A stretch of DNA of 64,000 nucleotides, from the NCBI RefSeq assembly GCF_023006505.1, contig NZ_JALBGV010000006.1, forward strand, positions 79,303 to 143,302, read 5' to 3'. The notes beneath the pieces are model-generated. The model had not been told where the DNA came from and did no database searches. It saw only the letters and a program-made list of their open reading frames with translations. This document shows positions 34,763 to 44,136 of this stretch, in pieces (the stretch's first letter is position 1; every line of letters begins with the position of its first letter). This DNA comes from Neorhizobium sp. SHOUNA12A (GTDB lineage: Bacteria; Pseudomonadota; Alphaproteobacteria; Rhizobiales; Rhizobiaceae). The position numbers and the translations under genes are program-made.

Positions 34763-36904
34763 ATGACTGTAATTCTGGGTGTGATCGTGTGCGGGTTGCT
34801 ATCGATCATTTATGCCGTCTGGGCGACGCGTTCCGTGCTTGCTGCCGATCAGGGCAGTATCCGCATGCAGGAGATCGCCGGATATATCCGTGAAGGCGCA
34901 CAGGCCTATCTGATGCGTCAATACATGACCATTGCCATTGTCGGCGTCGTCGTGACGATCCTTGCCTGGGTTCTGTTGTCCGGCACCGCTGCGGTCGGCT
35001 TCGTCATCGGCGCCGTGCTTTCGGGCGCTGCCGGCTTCATCGGCATGCACGTCTCGGTCCGCGCTAACGTGCGCACGGCGCAAGCTTCTTCCCAAAGCCT
35101 TGCGGCCGGTCTCGACATCGCTTTCAAATCCGGCGCCATCACCGGCATGCTGGTAGCAGGCCTCGCTCTCCTCGGCGTCTCGATTTATTATTGGATTCTG
35201 ACCGCCGGCCTCGGCCATCCGACCGGCTCGCGTGAAGTCATCGACGCGCTCGTCTCGCTCGGCTTCGGCGCTTCGCTGATCTCGATCTTCGCCCGTCTCG
35301 GCGGCGGTATCTTCACCAAGGGCGCCGACGTCGGCGGCGATCTCGTCGGCAAGGTGGAAGCCGGCATTCCGGAAGACGATCCACGCAATCCGGCGACGAT
35401 TGCCGATAACGTCGGCGACAACGTCGGCGACTGCGCCGGCATGGCCGCCGACCTCTTCGAAACCTATGCGGTCTCCGTCGTCGCCACCATGGTGCTTGCG
35501 GCAATCTTCTTCGCCGGAGCGCCGATCCTCGCAACCGTCATGGTCTACCCGCTGGCGATCTGCGGCGCCTGCATCATCACCTCGATCATCGGCACCTTCT
35601 TCGTCAAGCTCGGCTCCAACGGTTCGATCATGGGCGCGCTCTACAAGGGCCTCATCGTCACCGGTCTGCTGTCGATCGTCGGTCTCGCCATCGCCACTTC
35701 GATCACCATCGGCTGGGGCACGATCGGCACCGTCGCCGGCAAGCCGATCACCGGTACGAACCTCTTCATCTGCGGCCTTCTCGGTCTGGCCGTGACGGCG
35801 CTGATCGTCGTCATCACCGAATACTACACCGGCACCAACAAGCGCCCGGTGAACTCGATCGCCCAGGCCTCGGTGACCGGCCATGGCACCAACGTTATCC
35901 AGGGCCTTGCGGTCTCGCTCGAATCGACCGCCCTTCCGGCGATCGTCATCGTCGGCGGCATCATCGCCACCTACCAGTTCGCCGGCCTGTTCGGCACCGG
36001 CATCGCCGTCACCACCATGCTCGGCCTGGCCGGCATGATCGTGGCGCTCGACGCTTTCGGTCCGGTCACCGACAATGCCGGCGGCATCGCCGAAATGGCG
36101 CACCTGCCGCCGGAAGTGCGCAAGTCGACGGACGCGCTCGATGCGGTGGGCAATACGACCAAGGCCGTCACCAAGGGTTATGCGATCGGTTCTGCCGGCC
36201 TCGGCGCGCTGGTGCTCTTCGCCGCCTATTCCAACGACCTGCAATATTTCGCCGCCAACCCCGCCCAATATCCATACTTCCAGGGCATCGGCGAAATCTC
36301 CTTCAGCCTCTCCAACCCTTATGTCGTTGCCGGCCTGATCTTCGGCGGCCTGATCCCCTACCTGTTCGGCGGCATCGCGATGACCGCCGTCGGCCGCGCC
36401 GCGGGCTCGATCGTCGAGGAAGTGCGCAAGCAGTTCCGCGAAAAGCCGGGCATCATGGCGGGGACTGAAAAGCCGGATTATGGCCGCGCCGTCGACATCC
36501 TGACCCGGGCTGCGATTCGCGAGATGATCATTCCGTCTCTGTTGCCGGTTCTGGCGCCGATTGTCGTCTATTTCGGCGTTCTGCTGATCTCCGGCGGCGA
36601 CAAGGCTTCTGCCTTTGCTGCCCTCGGGGCATCGCTGCTCGGCGTTATCGTCAACGGCCTGTTCGTGGCGATCTCCATGACCTCGGGCGGCGGCGCCTGG
36701 GACAATGCCAAGAAGAGCTTCGAGGACGGTTTCGTCGACAAGGACGGCGTTCGCCACATGAAGGGTTCGGAAGCTCATAAAGCATCCGTTACCGGCGATA
36801 CCGTCGGCGATCCCTACAAGGATACGGCGGGCCCGGCCGTCAACCCGGCGATCAAGATCACCAATATCGTGGCGCTTCTGCTTTTGGCAGTGCTTGCCGG
36901 CTGA
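34763..36904 (+). CDS. hppA: Membrane-bound proton-translocating pyrophosphatase
   Basis: The 713-residue protein has about 16 membrane segments. It couples pyrophosphate hydrolysis to proton pumping across the inner or acidocalcisome membrane. The substrate-binding motif [20 protein letters not shown] and the acidic motif [20 protein letters not shown] are intact, as is [28 protein letters not shown] carries lysine near residue 467, the signature of potassium-independent enzymes. AGAGGAAA precedes ATG 34763; the longer frame from 34649 is not used. A strong shared terminator follows. Confidence 0.97.
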   Translation: MTVILGVIVCGLLSIIYAVWATRSVLAADQGSIRMQEIAGYIREGAQAYLMRQYMTIAIVGVVVTILAWVLLSGTAAVGFVIGAVLSGAAGFIGMHVSVRANVRTAQASSQSLAAGLDIAFKSGAITGMLVAGLALLGVSIYYWILTAGLGHPTGSREVIDALVSLGFGASLISIFARLGGGIFTKGADVGGDLVGKVEAGIPEDDPRNPATIADNVGDNVGDCAGMAADLFETYAVSVVATMVLAAIFFAGAPILATVMVYPLAICGACIITSIIGTFFVKLGSNGSIMGALYKGLIVTGLLSIVGLAIATSITIGWGTIGTVAGKPITGTNLFICGLLGLAVTALIVVITEYYTGTNKRPVNSIAQASVTGHGTNVIQGLAVSLESTALPAIVIVGGIIATYQFAGLFGTGIAVTTMLGLAGMIVALDAFGPVTDNAGGIAEMAHLPPEVRKSTDALDAVGNTTKAVTKGYAIGSAGLGALVLFAAYSNDLQYFAANPAQYPYFQGIGEISFSLSNPYVVAGLIFGGLIPYLFGGIAMTAVGRAAGSIVEEVRKQFREKPGIMAGTEKPDYGRAVDILTRAAIREMIIPSLLPVLAPIVVYFGVLLISGGDKASAFAALGASLLGVIVNGLFVAISMTSGGGAWDNAKKSFEDGFVDKDGVRHMKGSEAHKASVTGDTVGDPYKDTAGPAVNPAIKITNIVALLLLAVLAG

Positions 36905-36923
36905 TCTCTGAACCAAGCCAGAC

Positions 36924-36960
36924 AAAAAGCCCGCGAGGAGTGATCCTCGCGGGCTTTTTG
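36924..36960. terminator. Bidirectional terminator between hppA and bamE
   Basis: A 16-base stem, AAAAAGCCCGCGAGGA paired with TCCTCGCGGGCTTTTT around loop GTGA, has A- and T-runs at the two ends and serves both convergent genes. Confidence 0.95.
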
Positions 36961-36985
36961 GATTTTTGTATCCGTTTTCCGGTGC

Positions 36986-37468
36986 TTATTTGCCGAAGCC
37001 GGACAAGATGCTGCGCGCTGCCGCTCCACCAGCGCTGGAGCCGCCGGAAAGCAGCTGCTGCAGGAAGGTGAGGTCGCGGCCGCCGGTCGGTGTCGTGCGC
37101 GAAATCGTGTCGAACACCTTGCCATCCTGCATCGCATAGTTGGCGCGACGGGCGACGACGCCGTCCTTGTCGAAATAGATGGCGAGCACCGTCTGGTCGA
37201 CGATCTTCGGCTTCATGAAGGCCGCCGCACGCTCGCGTTTCTGCGAGATGTAGTAGAACACCTCGGTATCGAAGGTGGCCGTCGTCGAGGGTGTGCCCAT
37301 CGTCAGCAGCACCTGCTCGCGGCTCGACCCGACCGGAATGAGTTCCAGCGATTTCTGGTCGACCACGTAGCCGTTATACATGGTGTCGCCGATATGCATG
37401 GACGTGCAACCCGAGACGGTGATGGATGCGACGACCATTGCCATCGCGGTTTTACTCAAGAATGTCAT
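36986..37468 (-). CDS. bamE: BamE/OmlA-type outer-membrane lipoprotein
   Basis: The 160-residue protein has a lipoprotein signal ending in SITVSGC (Cys21), then the SmpA/OmlA domain: IPVGSSREQVLLTMGTPSTTATFDTEVFYYIS. BamE is an accessory lipoprotein of the BAM complex, which inserts beta-barrel proteins into the outer membrane. A C-terminal Ser/Gly/Ala-rich tail follows. ATG 37468 is preferred for a compact signal peptide; ATG 37501 in frame would add 11 residues. It diverges from the downstream UQCC gene across 257 bp. Confidence 0.88.
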   Translation of the reverse strand: MTFLSKTAMAMVVASITVSGCTSMHIGDTMYNGYVVDQKSLELIPVGSSREQVLLTMGTPSTTATFDTEVFYYISQKRERAAAFMKPKIVDQTVLAIYFDKDGVVARRANYAMQDGKVFDTISRTTPTGGRDLTFLQQLLSGGSSAGGAAARSILSGFGK

Positions 37469-37725
37469 CTCGTATCCGAAAACCCGCTTGTTCAACGGCA
37501 TCCCCCAAACTCAACCTGCCCCTGCTGACCCTACCATTGTGGCTATTCAGGGACATAAGACCGATCCCGACCTGGATGTTAAGGCCGCGAAGATCCCACC
37601 CCGTTCGCTGATCCGGCGGAACGGCATTGCAATTCGTGCATGCTTCGGTAAACCAGCTTTCGTTTCCATGCAACATGGCCGGCGGCAGGCTGGCCCATTC
37701 CTGGAGGCAAATAACGGGAATTCAG

Positions 37726-38277
37726 ATGATCTTCGGCCTTTTCAAGAAGAAAAACCAAAACCACGCGATTGTTGACCGCCAATACTCGACCTTGACGTCG
37801 ATGGCGCGTGTACCGTTCTTTTATAGCGATCTGGACGTACCGGACACGGTCATGGGCCGTTTCGAGATGCTCTCGATCGTGATGATCCTGTTCTTCCGGC
37901 GCACCGCGAAGTCCGATTCGAGCGGGCAGGAGCTGGCCCAGGAGATCGTCGACGCTTTTTTCCAGGATATCGACCACTCCATCCGCGAGCTCGGCATCGG
38001 CGACCAGAGCGTGCCGAAGCGCATGAAAAAGCTGGCCGGGATGTTTTATGGCCGGGTGGAGACCTATGCCGCCGCTCTTGAAGGCAAGGACAGCGGGGCG
38101 CTTGCCTCGGCCCTCAGCCGGAATATCTATCCCAAGACGGAGGATGCGCCTGGGATGCGAGGGCTGGCGGACTGGATGATCGTTGTGGAGAGGGCGCTTG
38201 CCGGCATTTCCGAAGATGAGATTTCCCGCGGGCACGCGGTTTTGCCCCTGCCGGGCCCGCTGCCGCGAGAAGAGTGA
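37726..38277 (+). CDS. Ubiquinol-cytochrome c chaperone family protein
   Basis: The 183-residue protein matches the bacterial Cbp3/UQCC1-like domain, with YSDLDVPDTVMGRFEMLSIV, then LAQEIVDAFFQDIDHSIRELGIGD and MKKLAGMFYGRVETY. Relatives assist assembly of the cytochrome bc1 complex. The product is cytosolic or membrane-associated. ATG 37726 is supported by the family start MIFGLFKKK. The final residues LPLPGPLPREE are unlike the rest and may derive from a repeat at the gene end. DUF177 follows six bases later. Confidence 0.88.
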   Translation: MIFGLFKKKNQNHAIVDRQYSTLTSMARVPFFYSDLDVPDTVMGRFEMLSIVMILFFRRTAKSDSSGQELAQEIVDAFFQDIDHSIRELGIGDQSVPKRMKKLAGMFYGRVETYAAALEGKDSGALASALSRNIYPKTEDAPGMRGLADWMIVVERALAGISEDEISRGHAVLPLPGPLPREE

Positions 38278-38283
38278 GGTTTG

Positions 38284-38850
38284 ATGAAGAACGACCATGG
38301 CGCAGGCGAAAAGCCTCCCTTTTCCTATCCCGTCAAAGTCGGGAATATTTCCGCCAATGCGGTGACCGTGAAGCTCGAAGCGGATGCGCGCGAGCTCGTG
38401 GGTCTCGCAAAGCTGTGGCAGGTCGTTTCGGTCGGTTCGTTGAAGGCCGAACTGCAGATCGCCCGCTGGAAGAAGGACGGGGTGCGTCTCAAGGGACGCG
38501 TCCAGGCCGATATCGTCCAGTCCTCGGTCGTCACGCTCGAGCCGGTGGCATCGAAGATAGACGAGCCGTTCGAGCAGATCTTCGTGCCTGAAGGGTCGAA
38601 GCTCGCGCGGGTCGTGACCAGCGATACGGCGGAGATGGTGATCGATCCCGATGGTCCCGATCTTCCCGAAATGTTTGTCGGCGACACGATCGATGTCGGC
38701 GAAGTGGTGGCCGAATTCGCAGCACTTGCGATCGATCCTTATCCCCGCGAACCCGGCGTCGAGTTCGCCGATCACCTGGAAGGCGATCCGGATGAAAAGT
38801 CCGGACGCCCCAATCCCTTTGCCGTCCTTAAGGACTGGAAAAAGGATTGA
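38284..38850 (+). CDS. DUF177/YceD family protein
   Basis: The 188-residue acidic protein shows the YceD pattern: PVKVGNISANAVTVKLEAD near the N-terminus and IDVGEVVAEFAALAIDPYPREPGV near the C-terminus. It lacks the CxxC pair seen in some members. YceD proteins are linked with 23S rRNA maturation in plants and bacteria. The usual rpmF gene is absent between it and plsX. It is co-transcribed with the gene ending at 38277 (six-base gap). Confidence 0.88.
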   Translation: MKNDHGAGEKPPFSYPVKVGNISANAVTVKLEADARELVGLAKLWQVVSVGSLKAELQIARWKKDGVRLKGRVQADIVQSSVVTLEPVASKIDEPFEQIFVPEGSKLARVVTSDTAEMVIDPDGPDLPEMFVGDTIDVGEVVAEFAALAIDPYPREPGVEFADHLEGDPDEKSGRPNPFAVLKDWKKD

Positions 38851-39003
38851 GGACGGGTTGTAAGCGACAGCAAAAACTATATTTTGGCCACGAATTCGCC
38901 GACACGGCCCCGCATGAGGAGCGAAGGGCCGTTGGAGACGTGAGAACTGGCGCATGGTCCCCGATTGGGGCGTGCGTTCGGCGAAGATAAGGATCAGGGA
39001 CGC

Positions 39004-40050
39004 GTGATCAGAATTTCTATCGATGCCATGGGCGGCGATTTTGGTCCCGAGGTCGTCATTGCCGGTGCCGCCAAGGCACTGGAACGCCACCCGGATGTGA
39101 CCTTCCTCATCTATGGGCTGAAGGTCCAATGCGAGCCGGTCTTGGCGAAATATCCAAAACTGCGGGATAAATCCGTCTTCCACGAATGCGAACTGGCCGT
39201 CAGCATGGAGGAGAAGCCGAGCGCGGCCTTGCGCCGCGGCCGTTATGTCTCGACAATGTGGCGGTCGATCGAGGCGGTAAAGCTCGGCGAAGCGGAAGTC
39301 GTGGTCTCGGCCGGCAATACCGGTGCCCTGATGGCGATGGCGAAGTTCTGTCTGCGCACCATGGCCAATATCGAACGCCCGGCGATCGCCGGCATATGGC
39401 CGACCCTCAAGGGCGAGAGCATCGTCCTCGATATCGGCGCGACGATCGGTGCCGACGCTCAGCAACTTTTCGATTTTGCGATCATGGGCGGGGCCATGGC
39501 ACGCTCCCTCTTCGAAGTGGACCGACCGACCGTCGGGCTTCTGAACGTCGGCGTCGAAGAGGTGAAGGGCCAGGAAGAGGTCAAGGAGGCCGGGCGGCTG
39601 ATCCGCGAGGCCAACCTGCCGACGATCGCCTATCACGGTTTCGTCGAAGGTGACGACATCGGCAAGGGCACCGTCGATGTGGTGGTGACCGAAGGTTTTA
39701 CCGGCAATATCGCGCTGAAGGCGGCGGAGGGCACGGCCCGGCAGATCGCCACGCTTCTGCGCGAATCGATGTCGCGCACGCTGCTGGCCAGGATCGGCTA
39801 TCTTCTCGCCAAGCCCGCCTTCGACAGGCTGCGCGAGAAGATGGATCCGAACAAGGTCAATGGCGGCGTGTTCCTCGGCTTGAACGGCATCGTCATCAAG
39901 AGCCATGGCAGTGCCAATGCCGACGGTTTTGCTGCCGCGATCGATGTCGGCTATGACATGGCACGCAACGATCTCAACGCGAAGATCCGGCAGGATCTTG
40001 CAATTTACCATGCCCGCCGCCAGCCCCCGGCTGGCCCCGAAGCGGCATGA
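39004..40050 (+). CDS. plsX: Phosphate acyltransferase PlsX
   Basis: The 348-residue enzyme makes acyl-phosphate from acyl-ACP for phospholipid synthesis. It starts [19 protein letters not shown] at a GTG codon with AGGGA four bases upstream; the longer frame from 38965 lacks family sequence. [14 protein letters not shown] and [15 protein letters not shown] are diagnostic. fabH follows 20 bases later. The pairing plsX-fabH-ihfA-merR is typical of alphaproteobacteria. Confidence 0.96.
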   Translation: MIRISIDAMGGDFGPEVVIAGAAKALERHPDVTFLIYGLKVQCEPVLAKYPKLRDKSVFHECELAVSMEEKPSAALRRGRYVSTMWRSIEAVKLGEAEVVVSAGNTGALMAMAKFCLRTMANIERPAIAGIWPTLKGESIVLDIGATIGADAQQLFDFAIMGGAMARSLFEVDRPTVGLLNVGVEEVKGQEEVKEAGRLIREANLPTIAYHGFVEGDDIGKGTVDVVVTEGFTGNIALKAAEGTARQIATLLRESMSRTLLARIGYLLAKPAFDRLREKMDPNKVNGGVFLGLNGIVIKSHGSANADGFAAAIDVGYDMARNDLNAKIRQDLAIYHARRQPPAGPEAA

Positions 40051-40070
40051 CGACAGGATGTGAGTTAAGA

Positions 40071-41042
40071 ATGATCCGTTCAGTGGTTCGCGGTTATGGG
40101 GCAGCGCTCCCGAAGCGGGTAGTGACCAATCGCGAGTTGGAAGACATCGTCGAGACCTCCGACGAATGGATCGTGCAGCGCACGGGCATTCGTCAGCGTT
40201 ATCTCGCCGGCGAGGGCGAGACGACCGCCTCTCTCGGCGAGCAGGCGGCGCGTGCGGCGCTCGAAAACGCCGGTTTGACGCCGGATGACATCGATCTCGT
40301 GCTGGTCGCGACCTCGACGCCCGACAACACCTTTCCGGCGACCGCCGTCAATATCCAGAATCGGCTGGGCATGACCCACGGCTACGCCTTCGATCTGCAG
40401 GCGGTCTGCACCGGCTTCGTCTACGCGATGGCGACCGCCGATCTGCATATCCGCGGTGGAATGGCAAAGCGTGTGCTGGTGATCGGCGCCGAGACCTTTT
40501 CCCGCATCCTCGACTGGAAGGATCGTACCACCTGCGTGCTTTTCGGCGATGGCGCCGGTGCGCTGGTGCTGGAGGCGGCGGAAGGCGAGGGGACCATTGC
40601 CGACCGAGGCGTGCTCACCGCTCATCTGCGCTCCGACGGCTCGCATAAGGACAAGCTCTATGTCGATGGCGGCCCGTCCTCGACGGGCACGGTCGGACAT
40701 CTGCGCATGGAAGGCCGCGAGGTCTTCAAGCATGCGGTCGGCATGATCACCGACGTGATCGACAGCGCGTTCGCCGCGACCGGCACGACGGCAGACGATC
40801 TCGACTGGCTGGTGCCGCACCAGGCCAACCGCCGCATCATCGACGGCTCGGCGAAGAAACTCGGTATTCCTTTGGAAAAGGTCGTCGTGACCGTCGATCT
40901 GCATGGTAATACCTCGGCTGCATCGATTCCTTTGGCACTTTCGGTTGCCGCCTCCGACGGGCGCATCAAGAAGGGCGATCTGGTGATGCTCGAAGCCATG
41001 GGCGGCGGTTTTACGTGGGGCGCATTGCTGGTCCGCTGGTAG
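40071..41042 (+). CDS. fabH: Beta-ketoacyl-ACP synthase III
   Basis: The 323-residue condensing enzyme starts fatty-acid synthesis from acetyl-CoA and malonyl-ACP. The triad is visible: C113 in [10 protein letters not shown], histidine in [11 protein letters not shown], and asparagine in [15 protein letters not shown] 40071 ([10 protein letters not shown]) is the family start; the frame from 40047 is longer by eight residues. It is probably co-transcribed with plsX. Confidence 0.97.
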   Translation: MIRSVVRGYGAALPKRVVTNRELEDIVETSDEWIVQRTGIRQRYLAGEGETTASLGEQAARAALENAGLTPDDIDLVLVATSTPDNTFPATAVNIQNRLGMTHGYAFDLQAVCTGFVYAMATADLHIRGGMAKRVLVIGAETFSRILDWKDRTTCVLFGDGAGALVLEAAEGEGTIADRGVLTAHLRSDGSHKDKLYVDGGPSSTGTVGHLRMEGREVFKHAVGMITDVIDSAFAATGTTADDLDWLVPHQANRRIIDGSAKKLGIPLEKVVVTVDLHGNTSAASIPLALSVAASDGRIKKGDLVMLEAMGGGFTWGALLVRW

Positions 41043-41090
41043 GGCTGCAATGATTGGCCGAAACGTAAATAAGCGATTGAGCACAGGTGC

Positions 41091-41119
41091 TTGACCCTCG
41101 CGCTCAAGCAAAATACTCT
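41091..41119 (+). promoter_or_regulatory. Likely ihfA promoter
   Basis: TTGACC at 41091-41096, a 17-base spacer and TACTCT at 41114-41119 form a plausible sigma-70-type promoter 44 bases before ihfA. A perfect 7-bp inverted repeat (TGCTTGA/TCAAGCA, 41089-41111) covers the -35 and spacer and might be an operator. Confidence 0.5.
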
Positions 41120-41163
41120 CTATCGGCTTTGATAAGATCAATTTCGAAAATTGGGCGGGGATC

Positions 41164-41502
41164 ATGGCCGGCAAGACAGTAACACGCGCGGATCTGGCGG
41201 AATCGGTTTTCCGCAAGGTCGGACTTTCGCGGACGGAATCGGCCGAGCTCGTCGAGACGGTCATAGACGAAATCTGTAACGCGATCGTGCGGGGCGAGGT
41301 GGTCAAGCTTTCCTCCTTCGCGACCTTCCAGGTGCGTTCCAAGAACGAGCGGATCGGCCGCAATCCGAAGACCGGCGAGGAAGTGCCGATTTCTCCGCGT
41401 CGGGTGATGACGTTCAAGGCCTCCAATGTACTGAAGAGCCGTATCCTCAAGGCGCACACGGCGCGCAAGGCGAAACTGAAGCCGGCAAGCCCTGTCGCCT
41501 GA
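41164..41502 (+). CDS. ihfA: Integration host factor subunit alpha
   Basis: The 112-residue nucleoid protein forms a heterodimer with IHF-beta and bends DNA sharply. The family pattern is clear: [40 protein letters not shown] and the beta-arm sequence [20 protein letters not shown]. The C-terminal tail is basic. It is followed after 154 bp by a MerR regulator, the usual neighbour in rhizobia. Confidence 0.95.
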   Translation: MAGKTVTRADLAESVFRKVGLSRTESAELVETVIDEICNAIVRGEVVKLSSFATFQVRSKNERIGRNPKTGEEVPISPRRVMTFKASNVLKSRILKAHTARKAKLKPASPVA

Positions 41503-41656
41503 ACCCCGGCGCCCTTTCCGCAATCCTGTGAACATGCTTGAATCTCCCGGCTTAAGCCGTTGAGATATGTCCGATTCGGCGCATAATCCGCGCATGAATT
41601 GGAGGCTATGAGTCTGCCCTTGGGGCATGGGCAGCCTGCCGTTTGGAGTGTGACCT

Positions 41657-42190
41657 TTGGAGAAGAGCCCGGACGCCTTTCGTACGATCAGCGAGGTCGC
41701 CGACGACCTCGACCTGCCGCAGCACGTGCTGCGCTTCTGGGAAACGCGTTTCCCGCAGATCCGGCCGATGAAGCGCGGCGGCGGGCGGCGTTATTATCGT
41801 CCCGAGGACGTCGATCTCCTGAAGGGCATCCGTCACCTGCTCTACGATCACGGTTACACCATAAAAGGCGTGCAGAAGCTTCTGAAGATGAACGGCAACA
41901 AGTTCGTCTCGGCGATCGCGTCTGGCGATCTCGCCACGATGGAAGCGATCATGGCGGCAAACAGCGAAAAGCAGGTCGAGCCGAAGATCAGCACGGCCGA
42001 AGAGGATCAGATCGTCGGCCGCCCCAAGGTGAAGCCGAGCGGCCGCTTTTTCGGCTTCGGCGGCACCCACGAGGACGACGTGGAAGTCTCGATCGGCAAG
42101 TCCAGCATTGGCAAGGAAGACCGCGCCCTGTTGCAGGAGGCACTGTTCGACCTTCTGGAATGCAAACGCCTCCTGGATCAGGTTCGCTAA
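41657..42190 (+). CDS. MerR family transcriptional regulator
   Basis: The 177-residue protein has an N-terminal MerR winged helix: [27 protein letters not shown], then [33 protein letters not shown]. The C-terminal part is variable and carries no metal-binding cysteine cluster. TTG 41657 is the first possible start after an in-frame stop, with GGAG eight bases upstream. Such MerR proteins sit beside ihfA across alphaproteobacteria; their target is unknown. Confidence 0.9.
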   Translation: MEKSPDAFRTISEVADDLDLPQHVLRFWETRFPQIRPMKRGGGRRYYRPEDVDLLKGIRHLLYDHGYTIKGVQKLLKMNGNKFVSAIASGDLATMEAIMAANSEKQVEPKISTAEEDQIVGRPKVKPSGRFFGFGGTHEDDVEVSIGKSSIGKEDRALLQEALFDLLECKRLLDQVR

Positions 42191-42241
42191 TTCAACTCGC
42201 GGCAAAGTTAAGAAAAATTTACCATTCACCTCTGGTTCAGG

Positions 42242-42261
42242 AGAAATGAAGGATCATTTCT
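42242..42261. repeat. Perfect 8-bp inverted repeat in the BA14K gene leader
   Basis: AGAAATGA and TCATTTCT flank AGGA, 28 bases before the start codon. It could form an mRNA hairpin ahead of the ribosome-binding site or be an operator. Confidence 0.5.
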
Positions 42262-42289
42262 TCACAAGGAGAATCAGAGGAGGTGAATT

Positions 42290-42757
42290 ATGAAGAAAAA
42301 GCTCGCCGTCGCCGTTTTATCCCTGATTACGGCCTTTAGCGGTGTCGTTCCGGCCCAGGCTTTCCCGTCGATCGCCGCCCCGAGGATCGAAGCGTCCCAG
42401 GATATCCAGCAGGTACAGTACTGGCGCGATCGTGACGGCTGGGAAGGCCGCCGCTATTACCGCGACCGCTACGATGGCGACCGCTATTACCGCCGCCATC
42501 GCCGTGGCCCGGATGCCGGTGCGATCATCGGAGGGCTTGCCCTTGGCGCGATCATCGGCGGCGCGCTGGCCCAGCCGCGTTATGCACCGAGATACGCTCC
42601 GCGTTACTACCGACCGCGCTACTACGCCCCCCGGCGTTATGTCGGTGGCAATGCACATGTAAACTGGTGCTATGCCCGCTACCGGTCCTACAGGGCCTAC
42701 GATAACACGTTCCAGCCCTATTACGGCCCGCGTCAGCAGTGCTATTCGCCCTACTGA
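42290..42757 (+). CDS. BA14K family exported protein
   Basis: The 155-residue protein has a signal peptide ([20 protein letters not shown], cut near AQA). A Tyr/Arg-rich low-complexity part follows, then a glycine-rich membrane-like segment ([17 protein letters not shown]), and the C-terminal BA14K signature [22 protein letters not shown]14K is a lectin-like immunoreactive surface protein in Brucella; rhizobial relatives are of unknown role. AGGAGG precedes the start. It is transcribed towards the convergent tRNA-Pro gene. Confidence 0.9.
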   Translation: MKKKLAVAVLSLITAFSGVVPAQAFPSIAAPRIEASQDIQQVQYWRDRDGWEGRRYYRDRYDGDRYYRRHRRGPDAGAIIGGLALGAIIGGALAQPRYAPRYAPRYYRPRYYAPRRYVGGNAHVNWCYARYRSYRAYDNTFQPYYGPRQQCYSPY

Positions 42758-42883
42758 CATCCGTTGAACCGGATAACAACGTCAGCCTGCCCTGCCAATC
42801 CGGTGGGGCGGGTAAATCACGTGGGGAAGTCCCGGTTCTCGGAAAAGGTTTTTGATCTGACTGAGATTTCAAGGGGATTTAAT

Positions 42884-42960
<77 letters not shown>

Positions 42961-43295
42961 ACCTGCTCAATGAGCATGTTTTCCCTAGTCGCTCCGCTTT
43001 GCCGGCGCAAGCTCAAAATCCTTCGATCGGAAGAAAAAGAGGGTGGTCGGCATAAGAACGCGCCGGTGAACATAAAAGCCGCGTCCGAACTCGGGCATCG
43101 CGAAAGCCTTCGTCGTGGGCAGCGGCACGGGCATCACCGAGGCTGCAGCCGCGGTTAACCGCTCGGAAGACCAACTATAAGGGGATTGCAGAGATTTCTG
43201 CGGAAGATAATCTTAGATATAAAACGAAGTTGCGCATGCTGGAAACTTCGGCATGAAGGCGGGCTAAAAGATTAGCTGCGGTATCTATGTAATGC
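42961..43295. other. 335-bp interval upstream of tRNA-Pro, no gene called
   Basis: The region should hold the tRNA-Pro promoter on the minus strand. It contains a perfect 12-bp palindrome GCGGTTAACCGC (43151-43162) and a hairpin GAAGTT/AACTTC. Short frames here show no family resemblance. Confidence 0.45.
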
Positions 43296-43484
43296 TTAGC
43301 GAAAACGCGGCGCCCGGCTTGCATTCATCAAGAGTTCTTGCTGAGACGCAAAAGGTCCGAGAAGTTTCAGAAGGCGGATTTCTTCGTCTTGATCGATACG
43401 ATAGCGCTTTGCGAACTCCGCAACGCTCCAGACTTTCTTCAAGCCTTTACTATCGATATCGTCGAGATTCATATGCGTCGACAT
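43296..43484 (-). CDS. Small conserved-looking protein of unknown function
   Basis: The 62-residue product reads LDDIDSKGLKKVWSVAEFAK and then RYRIDQDEEIRLLKLLGPFA. The composition is well balanced and helical, and it looks like a real cytosolic protein, perhaps with a short helix-turn-helix. AAGGGG precedes ATG 43484. No family is assigned. Confidence 0.62.
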   Translation of the reverse strand: MSTHMNLDDIDSKGLKKVWSVAEFAKRYRIDQDEEIRLLKLLGPFASQQELLMNASRAPRFR

Positions 43485-43588
43485 AAGTATCCCCTTTTCT
43501 TGCTTGTTCGAACCTAAACTCGCGTGGCAAATTTTGTTCCGGACAACTCTGAGCTTCTATCGTTAATAATGTATCCTCTAACGAACCC

Positions 43589-43738
43589 TCACTTTTCTTG
43601 GACTTTAATACCATTCTGGCCGATGCTGAGCTCGACGCCTCTGGGCTTGGTTTCTTCGCGATAGACGTAAAAACCGAGGCCGACGACGGCGACAAGCAAG
43701 GCGCCGATAATGAGATAAAGGTTATTGATGCGTGTCAT
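43589..43738 (-). CDS. 49-residue single-pass membrane protein
   Basis: The product starts MTRINNLYLIIGALLVAVVG, forming one membrane helix at residues 6-26, followed by a polar tail, EETKPRGVELSIGQNGIKVQ. AGGGGG six bases before ATG 43738 is a strong ribosome-binding site. Similar tiny membrane proteins occur in rhizobia, but the function is unknown. Confidence 0.68.
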   Translation of the reverse strand: MTRINNLYLIIGALLVAVVGLGFYVYREETKPRGVELSIGQNGIKVQEK

Positions 43739-43811
43739 GCGTACCCCCTGCACGTTGTCTGGCGGCGGGGAAACGCGTGAGATCTCAAAGAGTTCCCGCG
43801 CTGCAGCGATT

Positions 43812-44105
43812 TCAGTCGTCGTTTGCGGCGTTGAGGTTCTGGGGGCGGATTCCCTCGTCGTGAAACTGCTGGCGCAGCCTGAGCCCCGGCCCGGCGCCCG
43901 CATCGTCCTCACCCGCGCCGAGGAAAAGCACGCCCTTCGACTCGAAGATTGAACGCAACCGATCGGTGACGCCGGCGTTTGCGAAGACTTGCGAGGCCTC
44001 GGCTTCTTCGATCGCAGATTTGGAAAGCCCTGACGCGGCGGCCAACTCCTCCACCGTCATTCCTGTCATCGCGCGTGCGGCGCGGAGTTGAGAAACCGTC
44101 AGCAT
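43812..44105 (-). CDS. Helix-turn-helix (XRE-type) regulator
   Basis: The 97-residue protein has an XRE-like helix-turn-helix in its first half: MLTVSQLRAARAMTGMTVEE, then LAAASGLSKSAIEEAEAS. The second half (LRSIFESKGVLFLGAGEDD) is the short tail common in rhizobial single-domain XRE proteins. The start has no strong ribosome-binding site. It lies 31 bases downstream of the polysaccharide polymerase gene on the same strand, so it may share that transcript. Confidence 0.78.
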   Translation of the reverse strand: MLTVSQLRAARAMTGMTVEELAAASGLSKSAIEEAEASQVFANAGVTDRLRSIFESKGVLFLGAGEDDAGAGPGLRLRQQFHDEGIRPQNLNAANDD

Positions 44106-44136
44106 GATAGGGAATCTGGAGCGCTGGGCGCCGAAG

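Noticed and set aside
34799..36925. 708-codon minus-strand frame opposite hppA
   Set aside because: Charged, Asp/Arg/His-rich low-complexity translation typical of antisense to a membrane-protein gene.
37579..40011. 810-codon minus-strand open frame opposite the UQCC, DUF177 and plsX genes
   Set aside because: Shadow frame; the plus-strand genes have clear motifs and ribosome-binding sites.
43060..43170. Short frame reading AFVVGSGTGITEAAAAVNRS upstream of tRNA-Pro
   Set aside because: Too short, lacks a start and ribosome-binding site, and resembles no known protein clearly enough to be called a pseudogene.
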